Shown one piece after another: positions 16,486-24,481 of a stretch of 64,000 nucleotides of DNA. Positions within the stretch are counted from its first letter, which is position 1. Every line of letters starts with the position of its first letter. The stretch is from an uncultured Treponema sp. (lineage in GTDB: Bacteria > Spirochaetota > Spirochaetia > Treponematales > Treponemataceae). The position numbers were made by a program, and so were the translations under genes. The notes under the pieces were generated by a model. That model was not told where the DNA came from. It saw only the letters and a list, made by a program, of their open reading frames with translations, and searched no databases. The stretch is taken from the NCBI GenBank assembly GCA_947166355.1, contig CAMVDX010000006.1:1-64000 (forward strand), in the 5' to 3' direction.

Positions 16486-17283
16486 ATGGGAAAGTCAATT
16501 TTATATGCAAAAAATACTGCCGAACTCATAAAAATCCTGACAAATAATCCGGGAACAAAAGTGGTAGGTGGTTGTACCCGAATAGATACACTGCCTGAAA
16601 AATTCATATCAACTTACGGAATCGAGGATCTTTCTCATATCTCACGTCACGAACGTTACATTGATGTTGGACCTGGAACTACACTATCAGAACTGCTTGC
16701 AATTGGGCAGACTCACCTACCGCCGATTCTTTTTGAAGCATTAAATTGTATTGCAAATCCAATTATCAGAAATACTGCAACTATAGGTGGTAACATCTGT
16801 TCTGAGAATCATAAACTCACTTTATTCGCACCACTTATGGCACTGGATGCAAAACTTGAATTCAAAAATCAAACTGAAACCCGCACTGAAAATATAAGAT
16901 ATTTTAAAAATGTTCCAGAAGGCTTCATCCTTTCAAACATCCGCATTCCTCTTGTAGATGCAGAGCTTTCAATTTTCCGTCGAGTCGGCCCCGAGCACAC
17001 AATTACACAGCAGTCTGCCTCATTTGCTTTTCTTGCCGACACCGAAAAGAATTCTTTACTGAATGTTCATCTTGCATTCGCAGGTCCTTTTACTTTTCAT
17101 AGTAAGGAATTTGAAAATTTTATGAGCGGGCGTCGATTACCGCTTACACAAAAAGATATTACACAACTCGAAGATTTTGTTGCAGAACAGTTTCAAAAAG
17201 CCGCAACTGACCAGATGATTACAGATGTAATGCGGCAGCAGTTCTTTAATCTGGCACGCTACAGTTTTGAGCAGTTAACATAA
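16486..17283 (+). CDS. FAD-binding subunit of the xanthine dehydrogenase-like complex
   Basis: A 265-aa member of the CoxM/XdhB FAD-binding family. The N-terminal FAD motif reads VVGGCTRIDTLP. The second motif NPIIRNTATIGGNICS is followed by APLMALDAKLEF, and the C-terminal CO-dehydrogenase flavoprotein-like domain includes FRRVGPEH. The start at 16486 follows the 2Fe-2S subunit stop by one base, with the Shine-Dalgarno (CGGAG) inside the preceding gene. The longer open frame to 16432 overlaps that gene and is not needed. It completes a large-small-medium operon. No molybdenum cofactor maturation gene is nearby. Confidence 0.87.
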   Translation: MGKSILYAKNTAELIKILTNNPGTKVVGGCTRIDTLPEKFISTYGIEDLSHISRHERYIDVGPGTTLSELLAIGQTHLPPILFEALNCIANPIIRNTATIGGNICSENHKLTLFAPLMALDAKLEFKNQTETRTENIRYFKNVPEGFILSNIRIPLVDAELSIFRRVGPEHTITQQSASFAFLADTEKNSLLNVHLAFAGPFTFHSKEFENFMSGRRLPLTQKDITQLEDFVAEQFQKAATDQMITDVMRQQFFNLARYSFEQLT

Positions 17284-17285
17284 CC

Positions 17286-17384
17286 GGTGGTTGAGTAGGC
17301 GCAGCCGTATGCATTGTGCGCGCGAGCGCACTAGAAAATAATTTCTATGAATGCAAACGACACGAAGTGGCGTATCGAAACCAC
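17286..17384. repeat. Composite family C repeat with about 60-bp insert
   Basis: The ends ggtggttgagtag and cgtatcgaaaccac enclose an internal hairpin segment (gcgcgcgagcgcactagaaa, then cgacacgaagtg). About 90% of it recurs inverted at 29315-29417. It begins 2 bases after the stop of the FAD subunit. Confidence 0.85.
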
Positions 17385-17397
17385 ATTTTAATCGTAT

Positions 17398-17440
17398 CCG
17401 GTGATTTCGATACACCACTTCGTGGCACTCAATCACCGGA
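17398..17440. repeat. Family C repeat (ggtgattt variant)
   Basis: The arms ccggtgatttcgatac and gcactcaatcaccgg carry a compensated base change relative to the usual ggtggttt form, so pairing is conserved. Confidence 0.8.
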
Positions 17441-17479
17441 TAAACATACAGTCTCTACGTTCGCTGCGCGAACTACCTA

Positions 17480-17502
17480 GTTTTGCTTCGCAAAACTAGC
17501 GT
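17480..17502 (-). terminator. Hairpin overlapping the queA stop codon
   Basis: A perfect inverted repeat (ctagttttgc / gcaaaactag) includes the TAG stop of queA. T-rich sequence does not follow, so termination by Rho-independent means is uncertain. Confidence 0.45.
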
Positions 17503-18590
17503 ATCAGCATCGCGTCTCCATAACTAAAAAAGTGATACTTATTTTCAACGGCGGTCTTGTAGGCTTCCAGGATATGCTCGCGGCCGGCAAAGGCAGAAAC
17601 CAGCATAATCAGTGTGCTTTCCGGGGTATGGAAGTTTGTAAACATTTTGTCCACAACCTTAAACTTAAAGCCCGGGTACATAAAGATGCTGGTTGAATTT
17701 GTACCGGCTCTAACCCATTCACCGTTCACCGGTGGTTGAGTAGGCGAAGCCGTATCGAAACCACCATCTTCTAAAAGTCGCTGAGCCGCAGATTCCAGAG
17801 TTCTTACACTTGTTGTTCCAACTGCAAGAATCGGGCGGCCTTCAGCCTTAGCCTTATTAATGGCATCTGCAGTTTCCTTTGGAACCGTGTACCATTCTTC
17901 GTGCATTTTATGATTTTCGATATTCTCTTCGCGGACAGGAAGAAAAGTTCCAAGACCTACATGAAGGGTTACAAAGCGGCGTTCAATTCCCTTTGCATCA
18001 AGGCGGGCAAGCATATCCTCTGTAAAATGAAGTCCTGCTGTAGGACAGGCAGCAGAGCCAGTGTTTGTTGCATAAACATTTTGATAGCGTTCTGAATCTT
18101 CTTCTGTGTCACCGCGCTTAATATATGGAGGAAGTGGAATATGACCGTTTCGTTCAAACCAGTCTTCATCAATTGCAAAATCAAATTTAAGGGCACGGAA
18201 TTCTGTTCCTGCATTTCCTTCGTGTTCAATAATTTGGGCAACTGTGCCGTCCGGAAATTTATAATGCATTCCAGGCTTTTGTTTTTTTGCTGATTTTACC
18301 ATGGTATTCCAGACGCAGCATTCTTTATCAATTGTATTGAGGAACATGAATTCAGTTTCGCGGCCGGTAGTCTCTTTAATTCCATAAACGCGGGCTCGTC
18401 GTACACGGCTGTTATTAAAAACCATAAGTGTGCCCGGCTCAATTAAATCAGGCAAATCATCCATCATGTGATGTTCGACTTCGCCGGTCACTCTATTTAA
18501 AAGCATTAGTTTATCCTGCCCGCGCACTCCGCTCGGATGCTGCGCAATTAAATCTTCGGGTAGTTCAAAATTAAAATCAGATGTTAACAT
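17496..18590 (-). CDS. queA: S-adenosylmethionine:tRNA ribosyltransferase-isomerase, with an in-frame repeat
   Basis: QueA adds the cyclopentenediol part of epoxyqueuosine to tRNA using S-adenosylmethionine. The 364-aa protein has LPEDLIAQHPSG at the start, NNSRV, AGLHFTEDML, HVGLGTFLPV, EEWY, and the end region TNFHTPESTL. Residues about 276-288 (GGFDTASPTQPP) are encoded by a whole family C palindrome (17730-17764) inserted in frame between the TSVRTLESAA helix and the FMYPGF strand, where other QueA proteins have a short loop. The frame is intact, so the enzyme probably tolerates it. The gene lies between repeat clusters, with ruvB upstream on the same strand. Confidence 0.95.
   Translation of the reverse strand: MLTSDFNFELPEDLIAQHPSGVRGQDKLMLLNRVTGEVEHHMMDDLPDLIEPGTLMVFNNSRVRRARVYGIKETTGRETEFMFLNTIDKECCVWNTMVKSAKKQKPGMHYKFPDGTVAQIIEHEGNAGTEFRALKFDFAIDEDWFERNGHIPLPPYIKRGDTEEDSERYQNVYATNTGSAACPTAGLHFTEDMLARLDAKGIERRFVTLHVGLGTFLPVREENIENHKMHEEWYTVPKETADAINKAKAEGRPILAVGTTSVRTLESAAQRLLEDGGFDTASPTQPPVNGEWVRAGTNSTSIFMYPGFKFKVVDKMFTNFHTPESTLIMLVSAFAGREHILEAYKTAVENKYHFFSYGDAMLIR
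17730..17764. repeat. Family C palindrome inside the queA coding sequence
   Basis: The 35-bp element runs from ggtggttgagtagg to tatcgaaaccacc and is read in frame on the minus strand as part of QueA. It is the only repeat copy of this set found well inside a gene. Confidence 0.93.
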
Positions 18591-18630
18591 GAGAGGTATA
18601 ATATCACAAAAACAGATTTATGGGAAATGC

Positions 18631-18719
18631 GGTGTTTTCGATACGGCCTTCGGCCTACTCAACCACCGGATAAACACATGGTGGTTGAGTACCCGCGAAG
18701 CGGGTGTATCGAAACCACA
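18631..18719. repeat. Two family C repeats between queA and ruvB
   Basis: One copy at 18631-18668 and a second inverted copy at 18680-18719 are separated by ataaacacat. The second ends 3 bases before the ruvB stop codon. Confidence 0.85.
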
Positions 18720-18721
18720 GT

Positions 18722-19771
18722 TTAAAAGAGAGTCCCCTGTACCCCGCCATCTTTTGAATCTGCAGCGTGTGTAAGGCCTAGGTGACTATAAGCTTTTTCA
18801 GTCACCATTCGACCGCGTGGAGTTCTCTGCAAAAGCCCGCACTGTATAAGATACGGCTCATAATAATCTTCCAGGGTATCCATACTTTCGCCTATTGAAA
18901 TTGCAAGAGTCTCAGCACCGACCGGCCCGCCTCCAAAGTTCTCAATAATTGAACGCAGGATTTCGCGATCGTACTTTTCAAGACCAATTTCATCTATTTC
19001 AAGTCGACGTAATCCTTCATCAACAATATCCACAGTAATTGTGCTGCTTCCTGCTACCTGGGCAAAATCCCGCATACGGCGCAGAACTCTGTTTGCAACA
19101 CGTGGAGTTCCACGACAACACTGAGCAAGCAAAAGTGCAGCATCATCTTCAATGCCAATTTCCAGAATTGAAGCAGAACGCTTTATAATGGAAGCAAGTT
19201 CCTTTTGTGTATAAAATTCAAAGCGTGGAATAAAACCAAAGCGTGAACGAAGCGGACTTGAAACGGAACCTGCCTTTGTAGTAGCACCAACAAGAGTAAA
19301 AGGCGGAATTGGAATACGCACTGTACGAGCAGCCGCTCCCTGTCCGATTATCCAGTCGAGTTCAAAATCTTCCATTGCAATATAAAGCATCTCTTCAATT
19401 GCAGGCTTTAAGCGATGAATCTCATCAATAAAGAAAACGGTTCGCGGAGTTATTGTACTTAAGATTCCAGCCAAATCCTTTGGCTTATCCAGAGCCGGCG
19501 CACTTGTTACCTTAAAATCCACACCAAGCTCATGTGCTGTAATCTGAGCAAGAGTAGTTTTACCAAGTCCCGGAGGACCAATAAGCAGAAGATGATCCAA
19601 AGGTTCTTCACGCAGTTTTGCTGCTTCAATAAAAGTTGAAAGATTTTTCTTTACACTTTCCTGTCCTAGAAAATCTTTTAGCATGTTAGGACGAAGCTTA
19701 TTGTCCTGTTCATCATATCTGTCTTTCAAATCCGCACGTACAATTGCAGAAAAATCTTCATTCTCGTTCAT
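18722..19771 (-). CDS. ruvB: Holliday junction DNA helicase RuvB
   Basis: RuvB is the hexameric AAA+ motor of branch migration. At 349 aa it has [11 protein letters not shown], Walker A ([12 protein letters not shown]), Walker B (FFIDEIHRL), sensor 1 (LVGATTKAG), the arginine-finger stretch SSPLRSRFG and the C-terminal winged-helix region ([11 protein letters not shown]). The last dozen residues ([12 protein letters not shown]) are lineage-specific. It follows ruvA with a 49-bp gap. The stop codon is adjacent to a family C repeat. Confidence 0.97.
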   Translation of the reverse strand: MNENEDFSAIVRADLKDRYDEQDNKLRPNMLKDFLGQESVKKNLSTFIEAAKLREEPLDHLLLIGPPGLGKTTLAQITAHELGVDFKVTSAPALDKPKDLAGILSTITPRTVFFIDEIHRLKPAIEEMLYIAMEDFELDWIIGQGAAARTVRIPIPPFTLVGATTKAGSVSSPLRSRFGFIPRFEFYTQKELASIIKRSASILEIGIEDDAALLLAQCCRGTPRVANRVLRRMRDFAQVAGSSTITVDIVDEGLRRLEIDEIGLEKYDREILRSIIENFGGGPVGAETLAISIGESMDTLEDYYEPYLIQCGLLQRTPRGRMVTEKAYSHLGLTHAADSKDGGVQGTLF

Positions 19772-19820
19772 TTTCTAATCCTCAGCATACTACAAAAAAG
19801 GCCATAACACATTTGCTATT

Positions 19821-20438
19821 TTAGGCAAGCTCAACAATTGCCCGTCGGAATAATATATCTTCCCTTTCTTTCTGATTTTTACCTGCAAACGAACTATCGT
19901 TAGTTAGTATTTCTACCAGTTGTGCAACTTTCTGTTCAACAAGTTTTTTATCATATCCCATGCTTGCAAGCGACAATACAACATCTGCATAAGGACTAGC
20001 TGCAGCCACACGTACAATCTTGTCAGAACTCTCACTAATTTTCAGTTTACCTTTAAGTGTCAACATCATCTTACCGGCAGTCTTCTTACCAACGCCAGGA
20101 ATCTTTTCAAGCATTTCAAGGTCACCCTTTTCGAGCACATCAAGCAGACGCGCAGAAGAAACTGCACTCATAATTTTTACGGCTCCCTTAGGGCCAACGC
20201 CGTCAACCTTAAGTAAATCTAAAAATACACTGCGTTCATCAGCGCTTGCGAATCCATAAAGCGACATCAGCTGATCTGTATGCTGAAGATATGTATAAAT
20301 CTTTGCTTCGTTGCCAACAGGAGGCAGCATATCCAGGTTTGAATCAGGAACACATAAATCCCATTCCACACCATTAGTATCTATAAAAACCTGTTTCGGA
20401 AATTTTCCTGTAATTATTCCAGTAAGCGAATTGAACAT
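19821..20438 (-). CDS. ruvA: Holliday junction DNA helicase RuvA
   Basis: RuvA binds the four-way junction and recruits RuvB. The 205-aa protein starts MFNSLTGIITGK (OB domain), carries the tandem helix-hairpin-helix motifs LLKVDGVGPKGAVKIMS and LEKIPGVGKKTAGKMM, and has the C-terminal RuvB-contact three-helix domain (VVLSLASMGYDKKLV). The start at 20438 matches the usual RuvA beginning; the upstream in-frame ATG at 20504 lies within the arm of a large palindrome. No strong Shine-Dalgarno is visible at 20438. RuvC is encoded separately at 23910-24479. Confidence 0.95.
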   Translation of the reverse strand: MFNSLTGIITGKFPKQVFIDTNGVEWDLCVPDSNLDMLPPVGNEAKIYTYLQHTDQLMSLYGFASADERSVFLDLLKVDGVGPKGAVKIMSAVSSARLLDVLEKGDLEMLEKIPGVGKKTAGKMMLTLKGKLKISESSDKIVRVAAASPYADVVLSLASMGYDKKLVEQKVAQLVEILTNDSSFAGKNQKEREDILFRRAIVELA

Positions 20439-20488
20439 ATCAATATTATAGATGATATAAAGAACCTTGTGAAGATTCTGAATTCCAC

Positions 20489-20613
20489 GGCAGGGCTTCT
20501 GCATTATAAACGTAAATCCTGAAATTTTGGCTTCCGGTCGCGGCTTCGTGGTACAAAACTGCGACCGGAAGCCATGTTTTCAGAATTTCATTTTATAATG
20601 CGGAAGCCCTGCC
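20489..20613. repeat. Large 125-bp imperfect palindrome
   Basis: Two 53-nt arms (20489-20541 and 20561-20613) match with about 8 mismatches around a 19-nt centre; the arm ends are perfect (ggcagggctt, ggcttccggtcgc). It lies between the divergent ruvA and zur-like genes, right next to the Zur-type boxes. It resembles no other repeat in the window and could be a MITE-like insertion. Confidence 0.85.
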
Positions 20614-20619
20614 AAAAAT

Positions 20620-20637
20620 GATAATTATTCTCAAATT
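20620..20637. promoter_or_regulatory. Fur/Zur-type operator, distal box
   Basis: GATAATTATTCTCAAATT is the reverse complement of the proximal box at 20666-20683 with one mismatch. Confidence 0.75.
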
Positions 20638-20640
20638 CGA

Positions 20641-20668
20641 TTGACATTTTTTATGCAATTCGTATAAT
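20641..20668 (+). promoter_or_regulatory. Promoter of the Fur-family gene
   Basis: TTGACA (20641-20646) and TATAAT (20663-20668) with a 16-bp spacer lie between two Fur/Zur-type boxes; the second overlaps the -10. Confidence 0.85.
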
Positions 20669-20683
20669 TTGAGAATCATTATC
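20666..20683. promoter_or_regulatory. Fur/Zur-type operator, proximal box
   Basis: AATTTGAGAATCATTATC overlaps the -10 element, so metal-loaded repressor would block transcription. It resembles the known Fur-family consensus half GATAATGAT. Confidence 0.8.
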
Positions 20684-20702
20684 AAATTGGGATATTTCGT
20701 AA

Positions 20703-21134
20703 ATGCAGAAAGCAGCTTATAAAACAAGACAACAGGATTTACTTTTTTCTTATCTTCGCGAAATGCAGGGAAAGCATTTTACGGCAGAAGATGTCCGCGT
20801 TCATTTTGAAGCAAAACAGATTTCTATAGGAATTGCAACAATTTACCGCCAGCTTGAAAAACTCGTTTCAGAGGGAAAGATTCAAAAATATTTTATAGAT
20901 GACCATTCCGCTGCGTGTTTTGAGTACGCGGGAGAAAACTGTAATGCAAGCGAGCAGCACTTTCATTTGAAGTGTGAACTATGCGGCCGCTTAATTCATC
21001 TGGAGTGCGATGAGCTTGAAGAACTCGGCGGCCACCTTAAGACAGAACACGGCTTTGTAATAAATCCACTGCGTACAGTTTTTTACGGAGTTTGTACAGA
21101 CTGTGCAAATAAAAAGGAAAATGAAAATGAATAA
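20703..21134 (+). CDS. Fur-family metal regulator, probably Zur
   Basis: A 143-aa Fur superfamily repressor. The winged helix has the recognition-helix stretch ISIGIATIYRQLEKL. The dimerisation domain shows HFHLKCELCGRLIHLEC, and a C-terminal CTDC completes the structural zinc site (CxxC ... CxxC). Zinc specificity is inferred from its operon: a COG0523 GTPase and a His-loop ZnuA follow, and two near-identical Fur-type boxes flank its promoter, implying autoregulation. Iron or peroxide (PerR) specificity cannot be excluded by sequence alone. It ends overlapping the next gene. Confidence 0.9.
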   Translation: MQKAAYKTRQQDLLFSYLREMQGKHFTAEDVRVHFEAKQISIGIATIYRQLEKLVSEGKIQKYFIDDHSAACFEYAGENCNASEQHFHLKCELCGRLIHLECDELEELGGHLKTEHGFVINPLRTVFYGVCTDCANKKENENE

Positions 21135-21429
21135 TCAGATAAAGCTTTTCCGACATCTCCGTGCTGCAGCCGTTCTTACAGTCATTGCGCTTTTTACAGT
21201 TTTGTTTTTTCAGACTCTCCATGCCGGTCACGAAGAACATTGCCATGAAGAAAACTGTCCGATTTGTCTTGTTCTACAAGTAATAAAAAGCACAAATCAT
21301 ATTTCAGAAATCACACCTCTGACATCTGTCGAGTTTTCAGCTTTCAGCTACATAAATCTTATTATTCTTTCTGTCCTCTTCTTCGCTCCTGCAACCCTCG
21401 TTAAACAGAAAGTAAAGCTGGTGATTTAA
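21127..21429 (+). CDS. Small membrane protein with His/Cys-rich motif
   Basis: A 100-aa protein with a hydrophobic N-terminal helix (about 12-32), a cluster HAGHEEHCHEENCPIC, and a second hydrophobic helix near residues 72-90. The His/Cys cluster is a plausible metal site facing the periplasm. It overlaps the Fur-family stop (ATGAATAA), with AAGG nine bases upstream, so it is translationally coupled. I do not recognise the family; by context it probably takes part in zinc handling. Confidence 0.75.
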   Translation: MNNQIKLFRHLRAAAVLTVIALFTVLFFQTLHAGHEEHCHEENCPICLVLQVIKSTNHISEITPLTSVEFSAFSYINLIILSVLFFAPATLVKQKVKLVI

Positions 21430-21436
21430 CATCCCG

Positions 21437-21494
21437 GTCATCCCGAACTTGTTTCGGAATCTATTAAGAGATGCTGAAACAAGTTCAGCATGAC
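21437..21494. repeat. Family A palindromic repeat
   Basis: A full two-hairpin copy (gtcatcccgaac ... agttcagcatgac) between the small membrane protein gene and the GTPase gene, 7 bases after the former's stop. Confidence 0.88.
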
Positions 21495-21534
21495 AGTTAT
21501 CTTTATTTAATGACACTATAAGGAAAAAATCATC

Positions 21535-22689
21535 ATGAAAAAGAATAACAAAAAACCCGTAGTCCTTATCACAGGCTACCTTGGTTCAGGAAAAACAACT
21601 TTACTCAATAACCTGCTGCGTCAGGAAAAACGCCGCGTTGCCCTAATTGTAAACGACATGGGAAGCATTAACGTAGATGCCGAGATTCTTAAAAAGAACG
21701 GCTCTAATGTAACAGAATGTCCTATGTTCGAGCTTCAGAACGGCTGTATCTGCTGCACTCTGCGAGACGAGTTCATTCAGCAGATTGAAAAAATCTCTAA
21801 CCTCGATACAGTTGATGTAGTCTTTGTTGAAGCTTCAGGAATCTCTGATCCTGGTGCTGTTAGCGCAAGCTTCCTCGCTTACGAAGAAGACAATCCTAAG
21901 ACCAACGTTTATCTTACTTCGTTAGTTACAGTTGTTGATGCAGACAGAATCTACCGCGAGTTCCTGGACGAGCTCAAACAGAAGGCCGACAAAAACGCAA
22001 CCGACGAAAACAATCTTACCGCAGAAGAAATCTCTACCCTCATTGTAGACCAGATTGAGTTCTGTAATTTTATCGTCCTCAACAAATGCGACCTTTTGAA
22101 CGAAGAGCAGCTTAAAGAAGTCGAAGCTATCATCCGTGACTTCCAGCCTCGTGCCCCAATCTTCCACAGCGTAAACGGAAATATCGACATAGATCAGATT
22201 ACTACAACCGAGCCTTTCAACTACGAACAGATTGATTCTTCTTCCGCAATTCAAAAGGCAATCAACAGCCTCAACGAGCCTAACCGCGCAACAGAAGGCT
22301 GCACCGGCGAATACGGAATCTCAAGCTTCGTGTTTGAAGAAAAAAGACCATTCAACCGCGAACGCTTTATGAATTTTGTAAACAACAATTATCCAAAAGA
22401 GCTTATCCGTGCAAAGGGCTACATCTGGTTTAGTGATGCAGATGCCAACGTGCAGCTTTTTGAACAGGCAGGCCGCAACTCTTCGGTAATGACAGTTGCC
22501 TACTGGATCGACGCTCTGGAAGAAAAACAGAAACAGGAATACCTCGAATACAATCCCGACGTAAAGGCAGAATGGGACGAGGAATTCGGCGACCGCGTAA
22601 ATCAGCTTGTAATCATCGGCAAAGGATATAACAAGGAAGCAATCACGGCAGCTCTCAGAAGTTGTCTGGATGAGAAAGCTATTGCTTAG
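21535..22689 (+). CDS. COG0523 G3E GTPase, zinc metallochaperone type
   Basis: A 384-aa CobW/COG0523 GTPase. It has Walker A GYLGSGKTTLL, the metal-binding CxCC motif in NGCICCTLRDE, the EASGISDP switch segment, NKCD base recognition, and a C-terminal CobW domain (RAKGYIWFSDAD). Members under Zur control are known to deliver zinc to client enzymes when zinc is low. The operon context here supports that role. The gene follows a family A repeat, with an AAGGAAAAAA ribosome region. Confidence 0.92.
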   Translation: MKKNNKKPVVLITGYLGSGKTTLLNNLLRQEKRRVALIVNDMGSINVDAEILKKNGSNVTECPMFELQNGCICCTLRDEFIQQIEKISNLDTVDVVFVEASGISDPGAVSASFLAYEEDNPKTNVYLTSLVTVVDADRIYREFLDELKQKADKNATDENNLTAEEISTLIVDQIEFCNFIVLNKCDLLNEEQLKEVEAIIRDFQPRAPIFHSVNGNIDIDQITTTEPFNYEQIDSSSAIQKAINSLNEPNRATEGCTGEYGISSFVFEEKRPFNRERFMNFVNNNYPKELIRAKGYIWFSDADANVQLFEQAGRNSSVMTVAYWIDALEEKQKQEYLEYNPDVKAEWDEEFGDRVNQLVIIGKGYNKEAITAALRSCLDEKAIA

Positions 22690-22736
22690 TTAGGGGTCAG
22701 GGGATAGTTAATAGGGGATAGTAAGGAGGGGGAAGT

Positions 22737-22885
22737 CCGCTCGAACCTCGGCATATTCATGCCGAGGGCGAATACCCCCTCGCGGCGCGAGTTTCCGAAG
22801 GAAACTCGGTAGTGAGCGATAGCGAACGTACTACCCCCTCTGCGGGGCTCAAACGCCGCCCCTGCGATGTTTGCAAAGCAAACTC
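22737..22885. repeat. Multi-hairpin GC-rich region
   Basis: Between the GTPase and znuA genes, four small inverted repeats stand in series: ctcggcat/atgccgag, gagtttcc/ggaaactc, gtagtgagcg/cgaacgtactac (imperfect) and gtttgc/gcaaac. No open frame or known RNA is recognised. The remainder of 22690-22939 is unremarkable apart from the znuA ribosome site. Confidence 0.6.
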
Positions 22886-22939
22886 GGTTACAACGCCTGG
22901 CTTTATTAAACGAATATATTGAAAACAAGGAGTTTTATT

Positions 22940-23929
22940 ATGAAAAAAATATTTTTAATACTTGCAGTTTTTTCTGCACTCACAACATCCGTTTTTGCGG
23001 CTAAAGCAAAAAAATCTGACAAACTCAAAGTTGTTACTACAATCTTCCCGGAATACGACTGGACCCGCGAAATCATTGGTAACAATATAAAGAACGTAGA
23101 ACTCACCCTTCTTCTTGGAAACGGTGTAGACCTCCATTCTTACCAGCCATCAATTCAGGATATCGCTAAAATCTCAACAGCAGATATTTTCATCTATGTT
23201 GGCGGAGAAAGCGACGGCTGGGTAAAAGACGCACTTAAAAATGCAACCAATAAAAACATGAAGGTTATCAACCTCCTCGAAACTCTCGGCGACAAAGTAA
23301 AAGCCGAAGAAGTAAAAGAAGGCATGCAGGCCGAAGAGGAAGAAGAACACCATCATCACGACGGCGAACATCACGACGATGAAGATGAAGTTGAGTACGA
23401 CGAACACGTATGGCTTTCTCTTAGAAACGCAAAAATTCTGTGCGCAGAAATCGCGTCTGCCCTCTCAGAAAAAGACGCAGCCAACGCCGCAGCTTACAAG
23501 GCAAACCTCTCAGCATACACAGCAAAGCTCGACACCCTCGATTCAAAATACACCGCAGCAGTAAAAGCCGGCAGCAAGAATACAATTCTCTTTGGAGACC
23601 GATTCCCATTCCGCTACCTGGTAGACGACTACGGACTCGACTACTTTGCAGCCTTCGTAGGCTGTTCAGCAGAAACAGAAGCAAGTTTTGAAACAGTAAT
23701 CTTCCTTTCAAAGAAAGTAGACGAGCTGGGTCTCAATTCAGTTCTTAAGATTGAAAGCGGTGACGGAAAAATTGCCCGCACAATCATACAGAATACAAAG
23801 AAAAAGAACGCAAAGGTTCTGACACTGGATTCCATTCAGTCTACAACTGCAAAGCAGGCAAAGGCTGGTACAACCTATCTTAAAATTATGGAAGGAAACC
23901 TCGCAGTTCTTACCGAGGCTTTGAAGTAG
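22940..23929 (+). CDS. znuA: Zinc ABC transporter substrate-binding protein
   Basis: A 329-aa cluster A-I metal-binding protein with a cleavable signal peptide (MKKIFLILAVFSALTTSVFA). It has the fold's opening VVTTIFPEYDWTREI, a His ligand in LHSYQPS, a His/Asp/Glu-rich flexible loop (about 130-150, with HHHHDGEHHDDEDE), DEHVWLSLRNA with the second metal His, and FGDRFPFRYL in place of the usual HDA motif. An AAGGAG ribosome site supports the 22940 start. No permease (znuB) or ATPase (znuC) gene is adjacent. The last 20 bases overlap the convergent ruvC. Confidence 0.93.
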   Translation: MKKIFLILAVFSALTTSVFAAKAKKSDKLKVVTTIFPEYDWTREIIGNNIKNVELTLLLGNGVDLHSYQPSIQDIAKISTADIFIYVGGESDGWVKDALKNATNKNMKVINLLETLGDKVKAEEVKEGMQAEEEEEHHHHDGEHHDDEDEVEYDEHVWLSLRNAKILCAEIASALSEKDAANAAAYKANLSAYTAKLDTLDSKYTAAVKAGSKNTILFGDRFPFRYLVDDYGLDYFAAFVGCSAETEASFETVIFLSKKVDELGLNSVLKIESGDGKIARTIIQNTKKKNAKVLTLDSIQSTTAKQAKAGTTYLKIMEGNLAVLTEALK

Positions 23930-24479
23930 AATAATGCAGGTGTGTAATCGCGCCGGCCAGAGCATCGGCGGCGTGGTCGGGTTTTGGCTCAGTTTTTAAG
24001 CCAAGGAGAATCTTAACATAACGTTCAACAAGTTCCTTGTCGGCGGCGGCCGTACCGGTCACTGCCTGCTTAATCTGGTTCGGCTGATATTCCCCGAGCT
24101 TTATGTTGTGCTGGGCAAGGCAGAGGGTAACGACGCCACGCGCCTCGGCAACCCCCATGGCAGAAGTAACATTCCGGGCAAAATACAAAGTTTCCATTCC
24201 CGCTTCGTCCGGCTGAAACTCGTCAATAACGGCACAAAGGCGGCTGTAGATTGTAAGCAACCTTTCCCCATGAGGCTGTTCAGACTTTGTTGTGATGCAG
24301 CCATAGCTGACCATGCGGTAGCGGCCCTCACAAAAATCAACCACGCCAAAACCAGTGTTTGCCAGCCCCGGGTCAATGCCCAAAACCCGCCTTACACTAG
24401 GCTTTTTAGGAGACAGAGCTGAACCTTCATTTATAAGAGAACTTCCCGGAAGCGGAGAAAAGACCTTTTCATTTTCCAT
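23910..24479 (-). CDS. ruvC: Holliday junction resolvase RuvC
   Basis: RuvC is the dimeric endonuclease that cuts Holliday junctions. The core carries the acidic residues in VLGIDPGLANTGFG, GMETLYFA and KPDHAADALAGA (normally four catalytic acids). Residues 1-30 (to PSVRR) are an extension before the usual RuvC start and include no obvious motif; a shorter start is not available because no internal Met precedes the core. Its end overlaps znuA tail-to-tail by 20 bp. It is two bases downstream of the flavodiiron gene. Confidence 0.95.
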   Translation of the reverse strand: MENEKVFSPLPGSSLINEGSALSPKKPSVRRVLGIDPGLANTGFGVVDFCEGRYRMVSYGCITTKSEQPHGERLLTIYSRLCAVIDEFQPDEAGMETLYFARNVTSAMGVAEARGVVTLCLAQHNIKLGEYQPNQIKQAVTGTAAADKELVERYVKILLGLKTEPKPDHAADALAGAITHLHYSTSKPR

Positions 24480-24481
24480 AA

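Noticed and set aside
22686..22928. 80-aa minus-strand open frame
   Set aside because: It lies wholly in the multi-hairpin region, without a ribosome site or recognisable domain.
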